A DNA stretch of 64,000 nucleotides from Actinomycetes bacterium (GTDB taxonomy: Bacteria; Actinomycetota; Acidimicrobiia; Acidimicrobiales; Ilumatobacteraceae), in contig JANYCT010000091.1 in NCBI GenBank assembly GCA_025360105.1, positions 48,521 through 112,520 of the forward strand, given 5' to 3'. Under the pieces are notes generated by a model. The model did no database searches. It was not told where the DNA came from and saw only the letters and a list, made by a program, of their open reading frames with translations. Below are positions 16,388-25,278 of the stretch, one piece after another. Position 1 is the first letter of the stretch; the number at the start of each line of letters is the position of its first letter. The position numbers and the translations under genes were made by a program.

Positions 16388-16576
16388 CGCTGTCTATCAA
16401 CGCTGGCGCTATCGCCCACCGTATGACTGCATGGTGTGCATCCTTCGCCGAGCGACGCCATCGGCGCCGGGTGGCCGGGTCGCCGGGTCACGGATGCAGC
16501 GGATCGCGAGCCCTGCGGTCGGTGGGAATCGCTCGAGAGAGGCGTCGAGTTATGGCCGGTCGGGGCAGGGGTTTGG

Positions 16577-16985
16577 TCACGCTGCCCTCACATCGGTGGC
16601 AACTTCACCGCACCCGACTCGAGACGAGACGTCGTCGCCGACCCAGCGATCGAGCGTGTCGAGCACCGAGAGGTCGCGCCTCGCCAGGACTGCGACCACC
16701 GGCCGGGCGAATTCATTGACGAGCGCCCACGTGCTCGAGTCGCGCAGCAGCGCCTCGATCCAGCTGAGATCGTGTGTGTCCAGCAGTTCGGAGCGGGCCA
16801 CGAGGAACTCGATCGCGCGGTTCGTTACTCGTGGACACCGGCGGACCAGAGCACGTCGCACAACTCGATCAATTCGTCGTGGGTGAGCGTGGCGTTGGCC
16901 CGCAAGGGCCGTTTCACGGTGGCGAGAGCGTCGGGAACCGACGTGCCGTAGTGCACAAGAGCGCTTGTCGGATACGCCTTCAGGG
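16577..16985 (-). pseudogene. Decayed AlkD-like DNA alkylation repair gene
   Basis: Two minus-strand frames together resemble an AlkD-type HEAT-like DNA glycosylase. The first (about 16985-16832) encodes LKAYPTSALVHYGTS and LTHDELIELCDVLWSAGVHE, then hits a stop. The second (about 16828-16577) continues with EFLVARSELLDTHDLSWIEALL and STWALVNEFARPVV, then LDTLDRWVGDD. One inserted base near 16830 would explain the break. No ATG is present: CTG stands where family members have MKAY, with a stop just upstream. After DRWVGDD the family C-terminus is replaced by unrelated sequence. The gap 16388-16576 holds nothing else I recognise. Confidence 0.7.
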
Positions 16986-17062
16986 AGACCGCTCGATTGG
17001 GTCACCCCGTGTTTACAGCTCGATCGCAACGCCCGACGCGACAGCTGACACGAGCAAGAACG

Positions 17063-17941
17063 TTACGACGGATCGCGGTCGAGGACGCGCTCGAGTTCGA
17101 CGCGAAAGTCTGCGCCGTATCGCGGATGATCGAGCGCCAGCTCGACCACCGCACTGAGCCAGCCCACGGGGTTACCCGTGTCGTAACGGCGCACATCGCG
17201 CAGCACCCCATGAAACGGGCCGCGGGCGGCCTGCACCCGCAACGCGTCGGTGAGCTGCAGTTCACCGCCGGCACCGGGCTTCAGCTCTGCTATCGCCTCG
17301 AACACATCGGGCGTGAGAACGTAACGGCCGATGATGATCAGGTCACTCGGAGCGTCGGTGACGGCGGGTTTCTCGACGAGATCGCGAATGGCCACCACGC
17401 CATCTGCATCGATCTCACCGATGGGATCGATCACGCCGTAGGCGCTGACCTCCTGCATTGGCACACGCTTGAGTCCGACCACGCTGCCGCCCGTTGCGAC
17501 GCACACCGCGCACATCGCACTGAGCAGTTCGCTGGAGCCCATGATCTCATCGGGCAACAGCACTGCGAAGGGCTCGTCTCCCACGGCATCGCGCGCACAG
17601 CCGACGGCGTGGCCGAGACCAAGCGCAGCATGCTGATACACGAAGCTCACCTGCACGTCGCGACCGATGGCGCGCATGCGCTCGGCCATCTCGGCGCGAC
17701 CGCTGGCCTCGAGCTTGTCGATTACCTCTGGCGCATCAGCGAAATACGCCTCGATCGATGGCTTGTTGCGGCTGTTCACAATCACGAGGTGGTCAATGCC
17801 AGCGCCGACGGCCTCGTCGATGATCAGCTGCAGCGCGGGTACATCGATCACCGGCAGCAGCTCTTTGGGCACCGACTTCGTGGCGGGAAGGAAACGGGTG
17901 CCGAGGCCGGCGGCGGGGATCACGGCGGTGTGCACTCGCAT
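17063..17941 (-). CDS. galU: UTP-glucose-1-phosphate uridylyltransferase GalU
   Basis: A 292-residue nucleotidyltransferase. The N-terminal signature AAGLGTRFLPATKSVPKELL, then YQHAALGLGHAV, LLPDEIM, YGVIDP and LVEKP are all typical of bacterial GalU. It makes UDP-glucose for cell-wall and storage polysaccharides. The ATG at 17941 matches the family N-terminus MRVHTAVIPAAG; the frame reading back to 18109 runs into the divergent fmdB-like gene and is not used. It lies 75 nt from the divergent fmdB-like start. Confidence 0.95.
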   Translation of the reverse strand: MRVHTAVIPAAGLGTRFLPATKSVPKELLPVIDVPALQLIIDEAVGAGIDHLVIVNSRNKPSIEAYFADAPEVIDKLEASGRAEMAERMRAIGRDVQVSFVYQHAALGLGHAVGCARDAVGDEPFAVLLPDEIMGSSELLSAMCAVCVATGGSVVGLKRVPMQEVSAYGVIDPIGEIDADGVVAIRDLVEKPAVTDAPSDLIIIGRYVLTPDVFEAIAELKPGAGGELQLTDALRVQAARGPFHGVLRDVRRYDTGNPVGWLSAVVELALDHPRYGADFRVELERVLDRDPS

Positions 17942-18016
17942 GGGGCGTGAGCCTACAAAGCCGATACGATGACAACTCGTCATTGGCGAGTGCCAGCACG
18001 TTTCGGAGACCCGGTT

Positions 18017-18427
18017 ATGCCCACCTACGTCTACAAGTTCATCGACACTGGCGAGACCATCGAGGTGCAGCAGGCGTTCAGCGACGACGCCCTCACCGAG
18101 GCCGTGCACCCCGCGAGCGGTGTCTCCATGCCCGTGAAGAAGGTATTCCTGCCGGTTGGCGTCACGTTCAAGGGCGGCGGCTTCTACAAGACCGATAGCC
18201 GTGGTGGATCCAGCTCAAACTCTTCATCAACTGCCGCGGCCGGTTCCACACCGGCCAGCGGGGCATCATCGGATTCCGGTGGCTCGTCAACTTCTGGTTC
18301 CAGCGATTCCACTTCCAATTCGTCGAGTTCGTCCACGCCTGCGCCCACGCCTGCGGCGGCGGGCTCATCGGCGGGCTCATCGGCGGGCTCGTCATCGGGC
18401 TCATCGGCGGGCTCGTCATCCGGCTGA
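18017..18427 (+). CDS. FmdB-family protein lacking all zinc-ribbon cysteines
   Basis: A 136-residue protein. Residues 1-62 align with FmdB small zinc-ribbon proteins: MPTYVYK at the start and KKVFLPVGVTFKGGGFYKTD at the end of the domain are hallmark segments. However, the two CxxC pairs that bind zinc are absent: the region reads FIDTGETIEV and VHPASGVSMP with no cysteine. Residues 63-136 are a low-complexity Ser/Gly/Ala tail encoded partly by 12-bp repeats. In Actinobacteria fmdB genes lie beside galU and a SAF-domain gene, as here. Function is unknown; in M. tuberculosis the homologue has been linked to Hsp70 chaperone activity. Confidence 0.82.
   Translation: MPTYVYKFIDTGETIEVQQAFSDDALTEAVHPASGVSMPVKKVFLPVGVTFKGGGFYKTDSRGGSSSNSSSTAAAGSTPASGASSDSGGSSTSGSSDSTSNSSSSSTPAPTPAAAGSSAGSSAGSSSGSSAGSSSG
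18358..18424. repeat. Imperfect 12-bp repeats encoding a Ser-Gly-Ala tail
   Basis: Imperfect copies of GGCTCATCGGCG (variants with GGCTCGTCATCG) form the last 65 or so bases of the FmdB-like gene. They encode repeated GSSA/GSSS units. The length keeps frame, so the tail can expand or contract without loss of the gene. Confidence 0.85.
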
Positions 18428-18496
18428 GTTCTCCGCCGCCGCGCTAGGCTGACCTTGGTTTCCCCGCCACGAAGAGTGTGTGTCGAGGAGGTCGCC

Positions 18497-19090
18497 ATGC
18501 GTTGGATTTCGCGTTTGCGGATGTTGTTGGGCTACCGGCCCTGGCTGTACTGGATCTGCGTGGGCGCGATCGCCCTCACTGTTGCTGCGGCGATCGAGGG
18601 CTCACAGGCCACGGCGCATCGCACGAGAGATCGTTGGGGCACCGCGTCTGCAGTCCTGGTCGCCAGTCGGGCGATTGCACCGGGCGAACGTCTCGACGGG
18701 GCCGTGGTTCGACGCTCGCGACCGAGCGCGATGGTGCCCACGACGGCACTCGAGTTGCTTCCAACAGGGGCGACGGCTCGGCAATACATTGCTGCCGGCG
18801 AGATGGTGACGCGTGTCGACATTGCTGCTGCGACCGGACCACTTGCGCTTCTTCCCCAGGGTTGGCTCGCGATCGCAATTTCGGACCAACATCCCGAACT
18901 CTTCTCGGTGGGCGACACGGCCGCTGTTTTGTCCTCCGGCGAGATACTCAGCGACCGCGCCGTAGTGGTCGGCACTGCTGACAACGTCATTCTGGTGGGC
19001 GTGCCGACAACGTCGGCAGCTGCAGTGGCAAACGCAGCCAATCAGCATCTCGCTATGGTGGCCCTCAGCGCCAGCCACACGCCACAATGA
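18497..19090 (+). CDS. SAF-domain membrane-anchored protein
   Basis: A 197-residue protein with one N-terminal membrane segment (about residues 18-35, WLYWICVGAIALTVAAAIEG). A SAF domain follows: VLVASRAIAPGERLDGAVV, then ARQYIAAGEMVTRVDI. The domain resembles CpaB/RcpC/FlgA-type proteins. The start at 18497 has GAGGAGG seven bases upstream. It is downstream of the fmdB-like gene, an order I recall from other actinobacteria. Role unknown; the absence of pilus genes nearby argues against a direct pilus-assembly function. Its 3' end overlaps the convergent uppP by 26 nt. Confidence 0.75.
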   Translation: MRWISRLRMLLGYRPWLYWICVGAIALTVAAAIEGSQATAHRTRDRWGTASAVLVASRAIAPGERLDGAVVRRSRPSAMVPTTALELLPTGATARQYIAAGEMVTRVDIAAATGPLALLPQGWLAIAISDQHPELFSVGDTAAVLSSGEILSDRAVVVGTADNVILVGVPTTSAAAVANAANQHLAMVALSASHTPQ

Positions 19091-19895
19091 CCAGGATCGT
19101 GACACCCAACGCAATGCGGTAGATCACGAACGGGGCGAAACTACGCGTGCGCACCCACTTGAGGGTGCCCCAGACCGCCAGCCATCCGGTGAGGCCACTG
19201 GTGATGATGCCAACCAACATCGGTACGGCGAGACCGTGCGGAATGCCGTCGATGGCAAGCTTCAGACCCTTGTACGCCACCGCCCCTGCGGTGATCGGCA
19301 AGCTCATCAGGAAGCTCACCCGGGCCGCCGCGTCGCGGCTGAAGCCCAGAAATCGACCGGCCGTGATGGTAATCCCAGAACGACTGGTGCCTGGGTTGAG
19401 CGCCAAGACCTGCGCAGCGCCGACCATGATCGCATCCCGCTTGGAGTACTCCTCGAAAGCGCGCTTGCCAGCCAATGCGTCTGCGTACCACAGCACGAGA
19501 CCGAACACGATCAAGCCCACTGCGATCAGTGCCGGTTTCCCCAGCTTGTCGTCGATGGTCTTCTCGAGCAGCGCGCCGACGGCGGCGCCAGGCAGCGCAG
19601 ACAGCACCAAGAGCCAGGCAAGACGGCCTTCGGGCGTGGTCGGGCGTTCGCGATGGATCACCAGTTGCAGTCCGTCTCGCACATAAACCTTGACCTCCTT
19701 GCGGAAGTAGACAAGAGCAGCAATCAGGGTGCCGAGATGCAGCGCCACATCAAAGGCCTTCTCGACCGAGACGCTCACGAAATCGTTCCAACCGAACAAC
19801 CACGGCACCAACAACAAGTGCCCACTCGAGGAGATTGGGAGGAATTCCGAGAGTCCCTGAACGATGCCGAGGATGACAGCGTGGATGATCGGCAC
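19065..19895 (-). CDS. uppP: Undecaprenyl-diphosphatase UppP (BacA)
   Basis: A 276-residue integral membrane phosphatase. The first conserved motif, EFLPISSSGH (17-26), and the second, LNPGTSRSG (about 165-173), are intact, with roughly eight hydrophobic segments. It dephosphorylates undecaprenyl diphosphate to recycle the lipid carrier for peptidoglycan and gives bacitracin resistance when overproduced. Start is GTG at 19895, 10 nt after the upstream PHP-domain gene, so the two are likely co-transcribed. Confidence 0.96.
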   Translation of the reverse strand: MPIIHAVILGIVQGLSEFLPISSSGHLLLVPWLFGWNDFVSVSVEKAFDVALHLGTLIAALVYFRKEVKVYVRDGLQLVIHRERPTTPEGRLAWLLVLSALPGAAVGALLEKTIDDKLGKPALIAVGLIVFGLVLWYADALAGKRAFEEYSKRDAIMVGAAQVLALNPGTSRSGITITAGRFLGFSRDAAARVSFLMSLPITAGAVAYKGLKLAIDGIPHGLAVPMLVGIITSGLTGWLAVWGTLKWVRTRSFAPFVIYRIALGVTILVIVACGWR

Positions 19896-19905
19896 GGTGG
19901 TGGTC

Positions 19906-20619
19906 CTAGTGAATGGATGTGCTCGGCACGACGCGCGGCGTCCAAGGACGATGTTCGTCCCAGTGATGACCGACCGCTCGACTCACGCGCAGCTTCATCA
20001 GAAAGTCGGCAGAACCATCGAAATCGGGCATCTCAACGTACGCCGCGCCGAGAGCCAGCGGCACATGAGCGTCGCTGCCGGCGCCAGCAGCGAGGTCGAA
20101 CTCCTCGGCGAAAGCCGCTGCCCTCACGTTGAGCGATTGCAGCGATGTCTTCGCGTTGACCACCTCGATCGCATCGATCAGCCCGTCGTCGGCGAGCGCG
20201 CGCATTGCGGGTTCGGCGAGGTTGCGCCGCATCGGATCGAAGGGATGCGGAATGTAGACGAGCCCGCCCTGACCTCGGATGAGACGCGCCGCGCTTTCCG
20301 GTTGAGTTCCGATCGGGACGCGCTCGGTGAGAAACAACCCAATGATCTCGCCAGCATGCGTCTTCAATTCCTCGCCGACAATCACGCGACACGGAAGCAG
20401 CCGAGCCATCTCGACCGCGCCTTTGATCGCATTGTGATCGGTGATGCAAAGCACGTCAATTCCACTTGCAACAACTGCGTCGAGTAACTCCTCTGGCGTC
20501 GTGGTGGAGTCGCCGCTCCACATCGTGTGGCTGTGCATGTCGACGCGAACCCAGCCGGGCTGCAACGGCTCGGCCAGATGCGGATGCCGTTTCACGGCCT
20601 CTGGGGTTGGCGTTGACAT
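19906..20619 (-). CDS. PHP-domain phosphoesterase
   Basis: A 237-residue PHP-domain protein. Metal ligands are visible in MHSHTMWSGD (His29, His31, Asp37), ITDHNAIKGA near 58, an E in VGEELKT, IPHPFDP, and SDAHVP near the C-terminus. The family includes RNase AM/TrpH (3',5'-nucleoside bisphosphate phosphatase) and histidinol phosphatases; TrpH-like is the closest by motif order. ATG at 20619 gives the natural N-terminus. It is upstream of uppP. Confidence 0.85.
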   Translation of the reverse strand: MSTPTPEAVKRHPHLAEPLQPGWVRVDMHSHTMWSGDSTTTPEELLDAVVASGIDVLCITDHNAIKGAVEMARLLPCRVIVGEELKTHAGEIIGLFLTERVPIGTQPESAARLIRGQGGLVYIPHPFDPMRRNLAEPAMRALADDGLIDAIEVVNAKTSLQSLNVRAAAFAEEFDLAAGAGSDAHVPLALGAAYVEMPDFDGSADFLMKLRVSRAVGHHWDEHRPWTPRVVPSTSIH

Positions 20620-20688
20620 CGGGCCAAAGTACTGCACGTCGCACGCGCACGCACGGTTGTCCGCCCCACGACGTGGCATCATCGGCGG

Positions 20689-21501
20689 ATGGGAATTCGT
20701 CGGCGTCGTCGGCGCTCGGTCTTCGTCACCGGCGCAGCGGGTCTACTTGGCCGACACGTGCAGCGTTCTGCCGCGCTGAGCTCGTGGAACCTCATCGCGC
20801 CGAATTCGCAGGCGCTCGACATCCGCCACCGCGAACTGGTGAACAGCGCGATTCGCGAATGGAAGCCCGATGCAGTGATTCATCTCGCGTACAAGAACGA
20901 CGACCGCCGCACCACGCTCGAGGGCAGCCGCAACGTGGCCTCGGCCGCGGCCGCGTGTGGGGCCCGACTGGTGCATCTGTCCACCGACGTCGTATTCGGC
21001 GGACGCGAGTTGCCCTATGTCGAATCCGACGTGCTCTCTCCCGCCACCGACTATGGACGGATGAAGGCCGAGGCAGAGGCCGCCGTCATGCAGGCGTGTC
21101 CGGGGGCGGTGATGGTGCGCACGTCACTCATGTACGCGACCGACTTTCTGGCTCCGACGCAGACCGCGGTGCAACGAGCTCTGCGCGGTGAGGCCACGAC
21201 CTCGTTCTTCACCGACGAGTTTCGCTGCCCCGCGCACGCCGCCGATGTCGCTGCAGCGTGTGCGGCGCTCATCGCTCTGCCCGAGATCGTGGGGCCGTTG
21301 CACGTGGCCGGGCCAGAAGCGTTGAGCCGCGCGGACTTTGCCGCTGCGATCGCAATGTGGCTCGGTCTGGATCCGATTGGGCTCGCTACGAGCACGCTTG
21401 GCGAGAGCGGCCTCGATCGGCCAGCGCACGTGATACTCGACTCGACGCACGCTGCTTTGCTCGGCTTCCGGTGCCGCCCGGTGAGCGAAGCGCTCGGATG
21501 A
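20689..21501 (+). CDS. RmlD-like NAD(P)-dependent sugar-nucleotide reductase
   Basis: A 270-residue Rossmann protein of the extended SDR/RmlD type. The nucleotide motif is GAAGLLGRH at 15-23, with HLAYKNDD, HLSTDVVFGG and the catalytic YGRMK. It resembles dTDP-4-dehydrorhamnose reductases and plant-like MAT2B relatives. The N-terminus MGIRRRRRRS is unusually arginine-rich, so the true start could be an internal codon, although no clear alternative exists. No other rhamnose genes lie nearby; the substrate is unknown. Confidence 0.8.
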   Translation: MGIRRRRRRSVFVTGAAGLLGRHVQRSAALSSWNLIAPNSQALDIRHRELVNSAIREWKPDAVIHLAYKNDDRRTTLEGSRNVASAAAACGARLVHLSTDVVFGGRELPYVESDVLSPATDYGRMKAEAEAAVMQACPGAVMVRTSLMYATDFLAPTQTAVQRALRGEATTSFFTDEFRCPAHAADVAAACAALIALPEIVGPLHVAGPEALSRADFAAAIAMWLGLDPIGLATSTLGESGLDRPAHVILDSTHAALLGFRCRPVSEALG

Positions 21502-21525
21502 TCCGAGCCTGCTCGGCGGCGGCGT

Positions 21526-21882
21526 TCACGCGGAATGTTTGCTGTAACTCCACGCCGGCTTCCCGCCGAGGGCGTTCGAGGTGACCGACGGTCCGATGAG
21601 CAGCAGGTGCACTTCATCGGCAGCGAGCGGACAATGCTCGACCCCGCGTGGCACCACGAACAGATCGCCCTCGCTGAGGTGCACGTCGCCCATGCGCAGT
21701 TGGATTGTTATCTCGCCACGGAGCACGAGGAACGTCTCGTCCTGATCATCATGGGTGTGCCAGTTGGTGGCGCCGATACCTTTTGCAACTTTGAACAAGT
21801 TGCCGTTGGCTTCGGCCACTGTCTTTTGCGACCAGTACTCGGTGAGCGCGGCTGCGTGATCACACAGGTCAACGGGTTCCAT
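21526..21882 (-). CDS. Small cupin-domain protein
   Basis: A 118-residue single-cupin protein. The first cupin motif contains WHTHDDQDETFLVLRG (His41, His43, Glu48) and the second PRGVEHCP (His about 83), so a metal site is complete. ATG at 21882. The family is too general to infer a substrate. Its 3' end faces the RmlD-like gene. The 193 nt between it and tldE (21883-22075) contain no gene I can support. Confidence 0.82.
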   Translation of the reverse strand: MEPVDLCDHAAALTEYWSQKTVAEANGNLFKVAKGIGATNWHTHDDQDETFLVLRGEITIQLRMGDVHLSEGDLFVVPRGVEHCPLAADEVHLLLIGPSVTSNALGGKPAWSYSKHSA

Positions 21883-22075
21883 GCGTGGCAGCCTAACGAG
21901 CGCACACGTAGACGCGCCGAGTGGTCCGACCACCCGGCTCGCTTCAGGGTTTGCATGAGCGGCAGGTTGAAGTTCGCCACTTTCCCCCGATCAAACTGCT
22001 GAGACGAGCAACGGTTGCAGCGCAGACGACGCGTTCTGGCGTCGCCGCAGCCAAGCGCTGAACGAGAGCGAAAGA

Positions 22076-23428
22076 TCAGGCGCCGCTCATGGTGACGTCG
22101 CGGATCACCAAGCTCACGCCCGCGGCGCGCATGGGTAGCCAATCGACATCACCACCAACTTCGACGATGTCCTGCAACATGCGCTGCAGCGTGGAGGCAA
22201 TCGTGAACTCGCGCACTGGCGCACCGAGTTGACCGTTCGCGATGAGCAGGCCGGACGCGCCGGTGGAGAAGTCGCCGCTGATCGGGTTCACGCCGCTGTG
22301 CATGCCCTGCACCATCTGGATCAGGACACCATCGTCGACGTCGGCCACCAGTTCGGCCTGCGAGCGCGTGCCTGGCTGCAGTTGCATGGCAAGGCAGCCA
22401 ACGCCGGGGGTGCCCTTGAAGCCACCACGCACCGCGTTGCCGGTGCTCTCGGTGCCGGCGCGGCGTGCGCTGTAGGCGGAGTGCACGAAACCCTGCAGCA
22501 CACCAGCCTCGATGAGCGAGTTGCGGCGCGCCGCAAGGCCTTCGCCGTCGATGTCGGTGGCCGTGTATGCATGCACATTGGTGGGGTCGTCGACCAGCGT
22601 GAACAATGGCGATGCCACGGGTTCGCCGACTCGGTTCGCGAACAGGCTGCGGCCCTTGCTCACGTTCTCGCCGTTCAGCGCGCTGCTGATCACACCGAGG
22701 AACTGCGCAGTCACGTAGGGATCGAGCACCACGGTGACGCGCTTCGATGGCGGCTTCACGGCACCGAGCAGACGCGTGGCGCGATCGGCTGCCTCACGCG
22801 CAGCGCGGGCGAGGTCGAACTCGATGGGCGAACGGCCGACGCTGAAACCGAAGCCGGTCTGCGTTTCGTCGCCATCGTCGGCCAGTGTGCTCACCGACAC
22901 AACGCAACCATTCTCGCGACCGCTCACACGGATGCCGGTGGTGCTGGCTACTGCGGCCTCACCGGACACGTCGCTGTAGTCGGCGTCATCGACGCGAACA
23001 CGCGGATCGGCGGCGAGGGTGAGCCGTTCGAATTCCTTGAGCAGCTCGATCTTGCGATCAGTGGGGTATGCGGCGAGCGCTTCGCTCCAGAGTTCTTGGG
23101 GCACGACGGCCACACCATCTGCCTCGGCGAGACCCGCCCACTCGTCGGATGTCCCGAACTGCACATTGTCACGCGCTTGCTCGAGCACCGACGCGATCGC
23201 AGATGGATCGAGCGTGCCCGCGTAGGCAAACCCCGTGCGGCCGTCGCGGATGACCCGAATGCCGATGCCCTCGCTCTGCGCGCTGACGAAGTGCTCGATT
23301 TCACCTTCGTAGACGCGAATGTCCGTCTCGGTGCCCCGCGATACGTACGCCTCGACCTGTTCGCCCGACGCGGCCTGAGCAATGACGCGATCTGCGATGT
23401 CCTGCAATTCCGGTGAAGCAGTGCTCAT
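22076..23428 (-). CDS. tldE: Metalloprotease accessory subunit TldE (PmbA)
   Basis: A 450-residue TldD/PmbA family protein. It has the family N-terminal domain (EIEHFVSAQSEGIGIRV) and C-terminal domain (FVHSAYSARRAG, then NPISGDFSTGASGLLI) but no HExxxH, as expected for the TldE/PmbA subunit. TldD and TldE form a heterodimeric protease that cleaves unfolded peptides and RiPP or antitoxin substrates. It overlaps tldD by 4 nt (ATGA), a coupling consistent with a one-to-one complex. Confidence 0.94.
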   Translation of the reverse strand: MSTASPELQDIADRVIAQAASGEQVEAYVSRGTETDIRVYEGEIEHFVSAQSEGIGIRVIRDGRTGFAYAGTLDPSAIASVLEQARDNVQFGTSDEWAGLAEADGVAVVPQELWSEALAAYPTDRKIELLKEFERLTLAADPRVRVDDADYSDVSGEAAVASTTGIRVSGRENGCVVSVSTLADDGDETQTGFGFSVGRSPIEFDLARAAREAADRATRLLGAVKPPSKRVTVVLDPYVTAQFLGVISSALNGENVSKGRSLFANRVGEPVASPLFTLVDDPTNVHAYTATDIDGEGLAARRNSLIEAGVLQGFVHSAYSARRAGTESTGNAVRGGFKGTPGVGCLAMQLQPGTRSQAELVADVDDGVLIQMVQGMHSGVNPISGDFSTGASGLLIANGQLGAPVREFTIASTLQRMLQDIVEVGGDVDWLPMRAAGVSLVIRDVTMSGA

Positions 23429-24816
23429 GCTGCGGTGCCGCCGATGGTCATCGACTTGACCCGCAGCGTGGGCTGGCCATCGCCAACTGGAACACCCTGA
23501 CCGTCCTTACCGCAGGTGCCCGGGTGACCCATCGCAAAGTCGTTCGCCAGCGCATCGATGTCACGCAACACCTGCGGACCATTGCCGATGAGGTTGCCCT
23601 CGCGCAGCGGTTCGGTGATCTCACCGTTTTCGATGAGGTACGCCTCGGTCATCCCGAACACGAAGTCGCCTGTCGCGGTGTTCACGCTGCCGCCGCCGAG
23701 CTTTGTGACGTACACGCCGTTGGGTGTGTTGCGAATGATGTCCTCGGGCAGCTCGGTGCCATTCAGCACATAGGTATTGGTCATGCGCACCATCGGCAAA
23801 TGCATATAGCTCTGCCGGCGACCATTGCCCGTGTGCACATGCCCCTGCTTGCGTGCGCGCAGGTGATCCCACATGTAGTCGGTGAGCACACCGTCTTGGA
23901 TGAGCACGTTGTACTGACTGCGATGACCTTCGTCGTCGATGCCGATAGCACCCCATTCGCCAGCCATGGTGCCGTCGTCGACAAGGGTGACGAGCGACGA
24001 TGCGACCTGCTCGCCGATTTTGCCGCGATACACGCTGGATCCCTTGCTGACGAGATCGGCTTCGAGCCCGTGTCCGCAGGCCTCATGGAACAGCACTCCC
24101 CCCGTGCCGGCCTTGATGACCACCGGGATCGCACCGCTCGGCGCTGGCCGGGCGCGCAGCTTGGTGATCGCCTGCTGGGCTGCAGTGCGAGCAATCTCTT
24201 CGACGTCGTGTTCATCGAACATCTCGAACCCAACGGTGTGACCGAGTGATTCGAATCCCGTCTGCATGCCGGCGTCACCGTTCGCGACCACGCTGATGCG
24301 CAGCAGATGACGAACCTGTTCGTCGCTCGCGAGCAGACCATCGCTGTTCGCGACGAGAATCGTCTTGCGGCTATCGCCGTAGCCAGCCGACACCTGGCCG
24401 ATTGCGCCGCCCATAGAACGAGCAGCGTCGTTCACACGTTGAAGCAACGCGACCTTCGCTGCCTTACCGACCGCGTCTGGATAGATCTGCACCTGATTCA
24501 CGACATGTGCGGGCGACTGCGTGAGCGCCACGGTGCGGGTGCCGCCACCACCCTGTGCCGCAACCGAACTGGCGGCCTCGGCCGCAGCGCGTAGTCCGGA
24601 CTCGGAAAGGTCAGCGGTGTAGGCGAACCCGGTGGTCTCGCCGTTCACCACGCGGATTCCGGCACCGCGGTCGCGACCACTCGTGACCTGTTCGACACGA
24701 CCATCGTCGAGGCCCGCCGATGTCGATGACTTATCTTCGGCGTACACTTCGGCGAAGTCACCCCCCTTGCGCAGCGCTGTCGTGAGTACCCGCTCCAACA
24801 CATCTTGTTCGATCAC
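23425..24816 (-). CDS. tldD: Metalloprotease catalytic subunit TldD
   Basis: A 463-residue TldD. The zinc site HEACGH lies in GVLFHEACGHGLEADLV, and the conserved NTYVLNGTELPEDII and GGGSVNTATGDFVFG segments follow. It is the catalytic partner of TldE, encoded immediately downstream with a 4-nt overlap. Start is GTG at 24816. No RiPP precursor or toxin gene is visible nearby, so a general peptide-processing role is the default. Confidence 0.95.
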   Translation of the reverse strand: MIEQDVLERVLTTALRKGGDFAEVYAEDKSSTSAGLDDGRVEQVTSGRDRGAGIRVVNGETTGFAYTADLSESGLRAAAEAASSVAAQGGGGTRTVALTQSPAHVVNQVQIYPDAVGKAAKVALLQRVNDAARSMGGAIGQVSAGYGDSRKTILVANSDGLLASDEQVRHLLRISVVANGDAGMQTGFESLGHTVGFEMFDEHDVEEIARTAAQQAITKLRARPAPSGAIPVVIKAGTGGVLFHEACGHGLEADLVSKGSSVYRGKIGEQVASSLVTLVDDGTMAGEWGAIGIDDEGHRSQYNVLIQDGVLTDYMWDHLRARKQGHVHTGNGRRQSYMHLPMVRMTNTYVLNGTELPEDIIRNTPNGVYVTKLGGGSVNTATGDFVFGMTEAYLIENGEITEPLREGNLIGNGPQVLRDIDALANDFAMGHPGTCGKDGQGVPVGDGQPTLRVKSMTIGGTAA

Positions 24817-24900
24817 GCCTCCAGCCTAACGAGGACTGAATTCCAACAGTCGCGCTCGGCAATTCCATCGATGAGTGGCGCACGTCGTAACCTCGCAGCT

Positions 24901-25278
24901 ATGGCAATCGAGGTTGGACTGCGGGGAGAGGTGCACCTGATCGTCGGCGAGGCGGACACGGCCCTGGCTCTCGGGTCGGGGTCCGTACCGGTGCTCGGCA
25001 CACCCCGCGTCGTGGCGCTGTGCGAGCAGGCCGCCGTGGCGGCGATCACGGGCAAACTCGACGACGGCACCACGACGGTCGGCATGCGCGTGCAAATCGA
25101 TCATCTCCAGCCCACCGCAGTTGGCAAAGCCGTGTCCGCCGAGGCCATCCTCGAACGGGTCGAGGGCCGCCGACTCACCTTCATGGTGTCGGTGCATGAC
25201 CCCCGCGGTCTCGTCGCTGCCGGTAAGGTCACGCGTGTCGTGATCGACGTTCAACGGTTCATGGAGAAGGCCACGTGA
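24901..25278 (+). CDS. Hot-dog-fold thioesterase (FlK-like)
   Basis: A 125-residue hot-dog protein. It has VLGTPRVVALCEQAAVAAI near the middle and TTVGMRVQIDHLQPTAVG, the arrangement seen in fluoroacetyl-CoA thioesterase FlK and related small thioesterases (the FlK family's conserved Thr and Glu lie in the TP...E pattern). The acyl-CoA substrate is not known; most FlK homologues are housekeeping proteins. ATG at 24901. The stop overlaps the GTG of the next gene. Confidence 0.82.
   Translation: MAIEVGLRGEVHLIVGEADTALALGSGSVPVLGTPRVVALCEQAAVAAITGKLDDGTTTVGMRVQIDHLQPTAVGKAVSAEAILERVEGRRLTFMVSVHDPRGLVAAGKVTRVVIDVQRFMEKAT

Noticed and set aside
19906..21501. Rhamnose biosynthesis cluster suggested by the RmlD-like gene
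   Set aside because: No rmlA, rmlB or rmlC gene is adjacent, so only a generic SDR-type call is justified.
22229..23416. 395-residue plus-strand frame opposite tldE
   Set aside because: It lies entirely antisense to TldE, shows no motifs and reflects high-GC codon bias.
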